A stretch of 35,073 bases of DNA from Sphingomonadaceae bacterium. GTDB taxonomy: Bacteria > Pseudomonadota > Alphaproteobacteria > Sphingomonadales > Sphingomonadaceae. The notes beneath the pieces are model-generated. The model had not been told where the DNA came from and made no database searches. It saw only the letters and a list, made by a program, of their open reading frames with translations. A program made the translations under genes and the position numbers. This document shows positions 29,557 through 35,073 of the stretch, in pieces. Location: the NCBI GenBank assembly GCA_019090585.1, contig JAHRVR010000007.1, forward strand, positions 1 to 35,073, given 5' to 3'. Each line of letters begins with the position of its first letter. Within the stretch, counting starts at the first letter, position 1.

Positions 29557-30840
29557 TTAATCGTCACCGACGCGCTCAATCTGCGCGCCCGCGCCCAAGA
29601 GTTTTTCTTCCAGTCGCTCATAGCCCCGATCAAGATGATAGAGCCTGTGCACCTGGGTTTCCCCTTCAGCAGCAAGGCCTGCGATCACAAGGCTCATCGA
29701 CGCGCGCAAGTCGGTCGCCATAACCTCAGCGCCTGAGAGCCGGGGCACGCCGTGGACAATCGCGGTCTTGCCGGAGGTCTCGATATTGGCGCCCATGCGG
29801 TTGAGTTCAGGCACATGCATATAACGGTTTTCAAAAATCGTTTCGGTCAGAACACTGGCGCCGTCCGCCCGGCACAACATCGCCATAAGCTGAGCCTGCA
29901 TATCGGTGGCAAAGCCCGGGAAAGGCGCGGTTGTGACTTGCACCGGGCGCAGCGGCCCATCTGCAGCGACATAAAGATCCGCGCCGCGCGGCTCGACAAT
30001 CAGCCCCGCATCGCGAAACGCCTGGACCGTTGCTTCCATCTCCTCAATGCAGGCATTCTTCAACAACACATCGCCGCCGGTGATCGCCGCTGCACAGGCA
30101 TAGCTGCCCGCTTCGATCCGATCCGACATCACCCGGTACGTCGCGCCGTGCAGCCGCGGAACGCCGTGGATCACAATATCTGACGCCCCAATCCCTTCGA
30201 TCTGGGCGCCCATTGCCACGAGCAAGTTGCACAGATCGACAATTTCGGGTTCGCGGGCAGCGTTGTGCAAGGTGCTCTTCCCGCTCGCGAGAACAGCCGC
30301 CATCAGCGCATTCTCGGTTGCGCCAACAGAGACGACCGGAAAGCTGTATCGCCCGCCGGGCAATCCGCCATCGGGAGCGATCGCACGCACATAGCCCGAT
30401 GCCAACTCGATCGTCGCGCCAAGGGCTTCGAGCACCTTGAGGTGCAAGTCGATGGGTCGGTTGCCAATCGCACAGCCGCCGGGCAGCGACACTTTCGCCT
30501 CGCCCATGCGCGCCAGCATAGGGCCCAGCACAAGGATCGAAGCGCGCATCTTGCGCACCAGATCATAGGGCGCAACATTGCTGGTGATCCGGGTTGCTTC
30601 CAGCGTCATGACCCGGCCGAAATCTTCCGGACGGGACCCGGCAATGGCGGTCGAAACACCGAACTGGTTCATCAGGTGCTGAAAGCTGTCAATATCGGCA
30701 AGGCGGGGCAGGTTGCGCAGCGTAAGCGGCTCATCTGTCAGCAGGGCGCAAGGCAGCAACGTCAGCGCGGCGTTCTTGGCGCCCGAAATCTGGATGCTTC
30801 CAGACAGCTGCTTGCCGCCATGAATAATGATCTTGTCCAT
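29557..30840 (-). CDS. murA: UDP-N-acetylglucosamine 1-carboxyvinyltransferase
   Basis: The 427-residue MurA performs the first committed step of peptidoglycan synthesis, transferring enolpyruvate from PEP to UDP-GlcNAc in the cytoplasm. The N-terminal signature [20 protein letters not shown] is complete. The fosfomycin-sensitive catalytic cysteine is Cys123 in [15 protein letters not shown]. The late motifs [15 protein letters not shown] and [15 protein letters not shown] are present. The length is normal. It diverges from galU with 131 bases between the starts and converges on the ribbon-helix-helix gene. Confidence 0.98.
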   Translation of the reverse strand: MDKIIIHGGKQLSGSIQISGAKNAALTLLPCALLTDEPLTLRNLPRLADIDSFQHLMNQFGVSTAIAGSRPEDFGRVMTLEATRITSNVAPYDLVRKMRASILVLGPMLARMGEAKVSLPGGCAIGNRPIDLHLKVLEALGATIELASGYVRAIAPDGGLPGGRYSFPVVSVGATENALMAAVLASGKSTLHNAAREPEIVDLCNLLVAMGAQIEGIGASDIVIHGVPRLHGATYRVMSDRIEAGSYACAAAITGGDVLLKNACIEEMEATVQAFRDAGLIVEPRGADLYVAADGPLRPVQVTTAPFPGFATDMQAQLMAMLCRADGASVLTETIFENRYMHVPELNRMGANIETSGKTAIVHGVPRLSGAEVMATDLRASMSLVIAGLAAEGETQVHRLYHLDRGYERLEEKLLGAGAQIERVGDD

Positions 30841-30971
30841 CAGCGCCGTTTAGCGCGATTTGCCCTGCCCGCAAGGAAATGCGCATCAGCGCGCCATTGT
30901 GGACTGGCCCTAAAGCATCAGCGAAGCACCATTATTTGCACCGCACCACAAAAGCGGCCAATACTTGCCGC
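30841..30971. promoter_or_regulatory. Divergent promoter region of murA and galU
   Basis: The 131 bases between two divergent starts carry no gene and must hold both promoters. No convincing consensus hexamers or palindromes were found by eye, so only the location is supported. Confidence 0.4.
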
Positions 30972-31865
30972 ATGATCAATCAAGACCCCAAGAAGCCAGT
31001 TCGCAAGGCGGTATTCCCCGTCGCCGGTCTCGGCACTCGCTTCCTTCCCGCCACCAAGGCAATCCCCAAGGAACTGCTGCCAATCGTCGACAGGCCGCTG
31101 ATCCAGTATGCGGTAGACGAAGCGCGCGAAGCAGGCATCGAGGAGCTGATCTTCGTGACCGGCCGGGGCAAGACATCCATCGTCGAGCATTTCGACACCG
31201 CCTATGAACTCGAAGCGACAATGACCGAACGCGGCAAGTCGCTCGATGCGCTGGAGCCCACGCGTATCAAGCCGGGCAATCTTGTCACGGTGAGGCAGCA
31301 AGTGCCATTGGGCCTTGGCCACGCGATCTGGTGCGCGCGCGCCATTGTTGGCGACGAGCCCTTTGCTATCTTCCTGCCCGATGAGCTGATGATCGGCCAA
31401 GGCGACGGAACCGGCGGCTGCATGAAGCAGATGGTCGATGCCTATAACCACGTCGGCGGCAACCTGATCTCGGTGCTCGAAGTCCCGCACGAAGACGTAT
31501 CCAGCTATGGTGTGATCGCCCCGGGAGAACGCTCCGGTGCACTGACCGAAGTGAAGGGCCTTGTCGAAAAGCCGAAGATTGAGGACGCACCGTCCAACCT
31601 CATTATTTCCGGCCGCTACATTCTCCAGCCCGATGTCATGCACGCACTGGAAACGCAGGAACAGGGCGCGGGCGGTGAAATTCAACTGACAGATGCGATG
31701 GCCCGCATGATCGGCAGCCAGCCTTTCCATGCCGTCACATTCGCGGGCCGCCGTTTCGATTGCGGCTCCAAGCTTGGCTTTATCGAAGCCACGCTGGCGC
31801 TGGCGCTTGAGCGCGAGGATATGGGCGAGGAAGTGCGCGCCATGGCCAAGCGAATGCTGGGATAG
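30972..31865 (+). CDS. galU: UTP-glucose-1-phosphate uridylyltransferase
   Basis: A 297-residue nucleotidyltransferase that makes UDP-glucose, the donor for exopolysaccharide, LPS and glycan synthesis. The nucleotide-binding signature AGLGTRFLPATKAIPKELLP runs from residue 18, followed by the uracil-contacting PLIQYAVDEA. FLPDELM, EVPHEDVSSYGVI and GGEIQLTDAM are family-specific. The ATG at 30972 is used because the ordered domain begins 10 residues later; an in-frame ATG 31 codons upstream would reach into the divergent promoter region. The gene links functionally to the sugar transferase and glycosyltransferases in this window. Confidence 0.97.
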   Translation: MINQDPKKPVRKAVFPVAGLGTRFLPATKAIPKELLPIVDRPLIQYAVDEAREAGIEELIFVTGRGKTSIVEHFDTAYELEATMTERGKSLDALEPTRIKPGNLVTVRQQVPLGLGHAIWCARAIVGDEPFAIFLPDELMIGQGDGTGGCMKQMVDAYNHVGGNLISVLEVPHEDVSSYGVIAPGERSGALTEVKGLVEKPKIEDAPSNLIISGRYILQPDVMHALETQEQGAGGEIQLTDAMARMIGSQPFHAVTFAGRRFDCGSKLGFIEATLALALEREDMGEEVRAMAKRMLG

Positions 31866-31879
31866 AAAGCGAACGCGCC

Positions 31880-34138
31880 ATGCCTGGCAGAACCTCAAGC
31901 ACGATCGGCGCCATTCCAGACTGGATCCGCACTGCCATGCCGGGGCTGTTGGCGCTTGCCGCCGTCTTCGTGCTGCAACTTGCAGGCTTTACCCCGCTGA
32001 CAAGAGCCGGCCAACTCATCTTTGACGGCTATCTGCGGGCCGCCCCGCGCACTTACGAACCCGCACCCGTGCGCGTGGTCGATATTGATGAGGAATCGAT
32101 CCGCCGATACGGCCAGTGGCCGTGGCCCCGGACACAGATTGCCCGGCTGATTGACGAATTGGGCAATGCCGGTGCGGCGGTTATAGCTCTCGACATCGTC
32201 TTTTCAGAGCCTGACCGCACGTCCCCGCCCCAGATCGCACGGCAACTGGAAAACGCGAATGGCGACCCGGCCCTGGTGGAAAGCCTTGCCCGCCTGCCCG
32301 ATAATGATGTGGCGCTTGCGCGGGCATTTTCCGAATGGCCGGTGGTTGCGGGCTTCTTCCTGACTTCCGATGCCACACGGATACAAGCGCGGCCCAAAGC
32401 CGGCTTTGCCATTTCCGGTAGTGCCCCGGGCGCATCGGTACCGACTTATACCAACGCGGTGCTTCCACTGCCGATGCTGGCCAAAACAGCCGAGGGAAAC
32501 GGATCGCTGACCCTGTTGGGAGACAGCGACGGCATCATCCGCAAAACCCCGTTAATCGCGCGCCAGGGCGATCAGCTCGTGCCTTCGCTTTCGCTGGAGG
32601 CAATGCGCATCGCGCAAGGGGCAGGTGCGATTCTGCTCAAGACCAGCGATGGCAGCGGAAGTCTTGGCGCAGGGCGGCGCGAAAGCGAGGTCATATCGCT
32701 CAAAGTCGGAGATTTCGAAGTCCCGACTACCGCAGCGGGCGAGCTATACATGTACTATTCGCGCAGCAACCGGGAGCGCATTGTCCCGGCCTGGAAATTG
32801 CTGGACGGCGCGCTGACACCGCAAGCGGCCGAGGCGGCCTTTGCCGGGCAAATCGTTTTTATCGGCGCCGGAGCCATCGGCCTGCGTGACCTTGTTTCCA
32901 CGCCCGTTCAAGAGCGCGAGCTGGGCGTCATGGTCCATGCCCAGGCTGCCGAGCAAATGATACTGGGCAAATATCTTACCCGGCCAGACTGGGCAGTGGG
33001 ACTTGAAAGATCGCTGGTCCTTGCGCTTGGCCTGCTGCTTTTGCTGCTGCTCCCCCGGCTTGGCGCTGCCAGAGGTGCGGCCCTTGGGCTGATGCTGGCC
33101 GGGCTCTGCGTTTCGGGGAGCTGGCTTGCCTTTACTCGTCAGCATTTTCTGCTCGATCCGACTTATCCGGCGCTGGCAATTCTGGCTGTCTATATAACCC
33201 TTACGGTCATCACATATTACCGCGAGGAACAGCGGCGCAGCTATATCCACAGCGCGTTCGACCGCTATCTCTCACCCGAACTGGTAAAGCGCATCGCCGC
33301 CGATCCGGGGCAGCTTGAGCTGGGCGGAGAGGAACGGCAAATGACCGTGCTGTTCTGCGATATTCGCAGCTTCTCCCGCATCTCGGAAAAGTTGGGCCCG
33401 CAGGAAATCATCCGCTTCCTGATCAGCTTCCTTACACCGATGTGTGACATCCTGATTGAGCGCCGGGCAACCATCGATAAGTTTATCGGCGATGCAATTC
33501 TGGCCTTTTGGAACGCGCCGCTGGACGATCCGGATCAGTACCGCAACGCCGCGCGCTCGGCCCTGGCAATGGCCGAGCGGCTGGAGCTGCTCAACGCCGA
33601 AATGCCATCGCGCGATAGTCAGAACTGGCCGGGCGATGTTGCAATCGGCATCGGCCTCAATGCCGGGCCGTGCTGCGTCGGCAATATGGGATCGGCCCAG
33701 CGCCTGTCTTATTCGCTGATTGGCGATACCGTGAACCTTGCCTCGCGCATTGAAGGCCTGACCAAATATTACGGTGTGCAGATCGCCATCGGCAGCACAC
33801 TTGCAGAGCAAATCCCCGATTTTGCCATCCTGCCGCTCGATCTTGTCCGGGTTGTCGGAAGAGAAGGGGCAGAGGAAGTATCCGCACTTGTCGGAGATGA
33901 AGGCCTTGCCGGCACCCCGGCCTTCCGCACATTTGCCAAAGCACACCGCACGATGCTGACCGCCTATCGCGCCCGCAACTGGAGCGAAGCGGCGCGGAAA
34001 ATCGAAACAAACGCGCAGGAAGCAGCGCGCTACGGCCTGTCCAAGACTTATGCGCTCTATGCCCGGCGCATTGACGAACTTGCCAAAGTCTCTCCGGCTG
34101 ATGGCTGGGACGGCGTCTATGAAGCAACCGAGAAGTAA
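31880..34138 (+). CDS. CHASE2-domain adenylate cyclase (class III)
   Basis: A 752-residue membrane signalling protein. One N-terminal helix (about 20-38) leads into a periplasmic CHASE2 sensor (about 45-350: FDGYLRAAPRTYEPAPVRVVDIDEESI, ALDIVFSEPDR, GAGAIGLRDLVSTP). Three membrane helices follow within about 370-440, then a C-terminal class III cyclase domain. Both metal-binding aspartates are present, Asp494 in LFCDIRSF and Asp538 in DKFIGDAILAFWN. Lys534 and the late DTVNLASR motif, with its Asn and Arg, favour an active adenylate cyclase. CHASE2 ligands are unknown. The gene starts 14 bases after galU and may be co-transcribed with it. Confidence 0.93.
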   Translation: MPGRTSSTIGAIPDWIRTAMPGLLALAAVFVLQLAGFTPLTRAGQLIFDGYLRAAPRTYEPAPVRVVDIDEESIRRYGQWPWPRTQIARLIDELGNAGAAVIALDIVFSEPDRTSPPQIARQLENANGDPALVESLARLPDNDVALARAFSEWPVVAGFFLTSDATRIQARPKAGFAISGSAPGASVPTYTNAVLPLPMLAKTAEGNGSLTLLGDSDGIIRKTPLIARQGDQLVPSLSLEAMRIAQGAGAILLKTSDGSGSLGAGRRESEVISLKVGDFEVPTTAAGELYMYYSRSNRERIVPAWKLLDGALTPQAAEAAFAGQIVFIGAGAIGLRDLVSTPVQERELGVMVHAQAAEQMILGKYLTRPDWAVGLERSLVLALGLLLLLLLPRLGAARGAALGLMLAGLCVSGSWLAFTRQHFLLDPTYPALAILAVYITLTVITYYREEQRRSYIHSAFDRYLSPELVKRIAADPGQLELGGEERQMTVLFCDIRSFSRISEKLGPQEIIRFLISFLTPMCDILIERRATIDKFIGDAILAFWNAPLDDPDQYRNAARSALAMAERLELLNAEMPSRDSQNWPGDVAIGIGLNAGPCCVGNMGSAQRLSYSLIGDTVNLASRIEGLTKYYGVQIAIGSTLAEQIPDFAILPLDLVRVVGREGAEEVSALVGDEGLAGTPAFRTFAKAHRTMLTAYRARNWSEAARKIETNAQEAARYGLSKTYALYARRIDELAKVSPADGWDGVYEATEK

Positions 34139-34224
34139 CGGACCCGGCGAAAACCGTCGAAAAGGAACTTTCCAGCGCGCTTGCCCTTGTTGATGCAAGG
34201 CAAACAGGGTTACAAAATACCTCG

Positions 34225-34288
34225 TTGAAGGAAGACTTTGGCCCAAAGGTATATCTTGGCCCAAACACAGATCTTGTGATGTATCACA
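34225..34288 (+). promoter_or_regulatory. Repeat-rich promoter region of the multiheme cytochrome gene
   Basis: TTGGCCCAAA, itself nearly palindromic, occurs at 34238-34247 and 34256-34265, 18 bases apart. A further inverted repeat TGTGAT/ATCACA with a two-base centre lies at 34275-34288. A TTGAAG at 34225-34230 and GTATAT at 34249-34254 (18-base spacing) could be the -35 and -10, placing one copy between them. The palindromes resemble operator sites; the TGTGA half-sites recall CRP/FNR-type regulators, but the spacing differs from the CRP consensus. Confidence 0.4.
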
Positions 34289-34318
34289 GCATCCATGCGT
34301 CCAGGAGGACGGCAGGCA

Positions 34319-35073
34319 ATGGCGCAATTTCGATCGATGCCCATCAGGCAGTTCATGGCAAGACTTGCGCTGTCATTTGCAATGCTCATGGCCCTTGCAG
34401 GTCTGGCTTCATCAGGGGCGGCGGCGTCGGGGCGTTTCGAAGGTGTGGCAAGCTGCGCCGGATCAACCTGCCACGGGCGCAGCGAGGGCGATGGCAAGAT
34501 TGTCCGTCAGGATGAACTGCGAAGCTGGCAAGAGCCATCGAGCAAGTCCGGCGCCCATGCCCGCGCCTATACCGCGCTTACCAGCCCGCGAGGTGCGCGC
34601 ATCGCCGCAGACCTTGGTCTGGGCAAAGCGGCCAATGCGCCTGCCTGCCTTGGCTGCCACGCAACTTTCGCACCTGTCGGCCAGCGCGGAGACCGTTTCC
34701 TCCTGTCAGACGGGGTTGGCTGCGAATCGTGCCACGGGCCGTCGTCGGGCTGGCTGTCCAGCCACTATGCCGTGCCCGCCACCCATGCGAAGAATATCGC
34801 GGGCGGGCTGGTCCCGCTCGAACGCGCCGATGTGCGCGCCGCCGTCTGCCTTGATTGCCATTATGGCAGCGCCAAGGCCGGCCAGTTTGTTACCCATTCG
34901 ATGATGGCGGCAGGCCATCCACGCCTGTCTTTTGAACTGGATCTCTTTTCAGCGCTCCAGCAGCATCACGATTTCGACGCGGACTACCGTGAGCGAAAAG
35001 GGCGGGTGGACAGCGTGCGCATCTGGGCGGTGGGCCAGGCTGAAGCCGTAAAGCGCGCAACCGCTCTCTTCAC
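34319..35073 (+). CDS. Multiheme cytochrome c (c554-like), C-terminus cut off by window edge
   Basis: A frame opens at ATG 34319 behind a strong AGGAGGA site and runs off the window after 251 codons. A signal peptide (about residues 1-37) precedes four heme-attachment motifs: an unusual C-x4-C-H (Cys46 to His52, CAGSTCH), then CLGCH (110-114), CESCH (135-139) and CLDCH (177-181). Scattered histidines (His149, His156, His193, His200) could be axial ligands. The HPRLSFELDLFSALQQHH region is typical of the cytochrome c554/octaheme-related group. The protein should be a periplasmic electron carrier or multiheme reductase. The missing part may hold further hemes or a membrane domain. Confidence 0.85.
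   Translation, partial: MAQFRSMPIRQFMARLALSFAMLMALAGLASSGAAASGRFEGVASCAGSTCHGRSEGDGKIVRQDELRSWQEPSSKSGAHARAYTALTSPRGARIAADLGLGKAANAPACLGCHATFAPVGQRGDRFLLSDGVGCESCHGPSSGWLSSHYAVPATHAKNIAGGLVPLERADVRAAVCLDCHYGSAKAGQFVTHSMMAAGHPRLSFELDLFSALQQHHDFDADYRERKGRVDSVRIWAVGQAEAVKRATALF

Noticed and set aside
30918..31898. A 326-codon minus-strand frame opposite galU
   Set aside because: It covers galU entirely and lacks any family signature, while galU motifs are complete.
33272..34327. A 351-codon minus-strand frame opposite the cyclase domain
   Set aside because: It is opposite the conserved class III cyclase residues and has no domain of its own.

Overview
The window is GC-rich, densely coded DNA from an alphaproteobacterium, most likely Sphingomonadales (Erythrobacteraceae or Sphingomonadaceae type). 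This rests on gene content: an exosortase A (XrtA)-type exopolysaccharide/O-glycosylation gene group, the gene order DUF3576-leuS-lptE-holA, a RNase D-like gene joined to lptC-lptA, and a short ribbon-helix-helix protein beside a PHB reductase. The assignment is made from recognised protein families, with no database search.

Layout. 1-2338 (minus): the N-terminal part of a DUF4126 membrane protein, a 27-bp perfect inverted repeat, then a MaoC hydratase-thiolase pair for acyl-CoA metabolism. 2405-6341: an XrtA-associated group with an acyltransferase, a putative O-glycosylation ligase and an overlapping 49-residue small ORF on the minus strand, and a divergent glycosyltransferase. 6385-14773 (plus): a large membrane-anchored disordered protein, then gltB-gltD (NADPH glutamate synthase). 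14938-15971 (minus): a DksA/TraR zinc-finger protein and uracil-DNA glycosylase. 16036-17826 (plus): a DEDDy exonuclease, lptC and lptA; the usual next gene, lptB, is absent.

18057-20308 (plus) holds the most unusual locus: two overlapping genes behind an AT-rich leader. They encode a small beta-rich protein and a tailspike-like beta-helix protein with no signal peptide and no other phage genes nearby. They face a Wza-like polysaccharide export lipoprotein (20369-21088) and a WcaJ-like sugar-phosphate transferase (21290-22690), both on the minus strand. 22855-27439 (minus) is a translationally coupled housekeeping operon, DUF3576 lipoprotein-leuS-lptE-holA. 27667-29537 (plus) holds a secreted protein with an outer-membrane-like C-terminus, the acetoacetyl-CoA reductase phaB and a ribbon-helix-helix protein. 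murA (minus) and galU (plus) diverge at about 30.9 kb. galU is followed by a CHASE2-adenylate cyclase and, at the right edge, a multiheme cytochrome c cut off by the window end.

The main theme is the cell envelope: LPS transport (lptC, lptA, lptE), peptidoglycan (murA), UDP-glucose supply (galU), polysaccharide initiation and export, and XrtA-linked glycosylation, interleaved with nitrogen assimilation, PHB metabolism and DNA repair/replication genes. The best candidates for undescribed biology are the tailspike-like pair in an envelope-polysaccharide neighbourhood and the small ORF coupled to the XrtA ligase. No tRNA, rRNA, CRISPR array, transposase or integrase was seen, and no gene-free stretch exceeds 300 bases.
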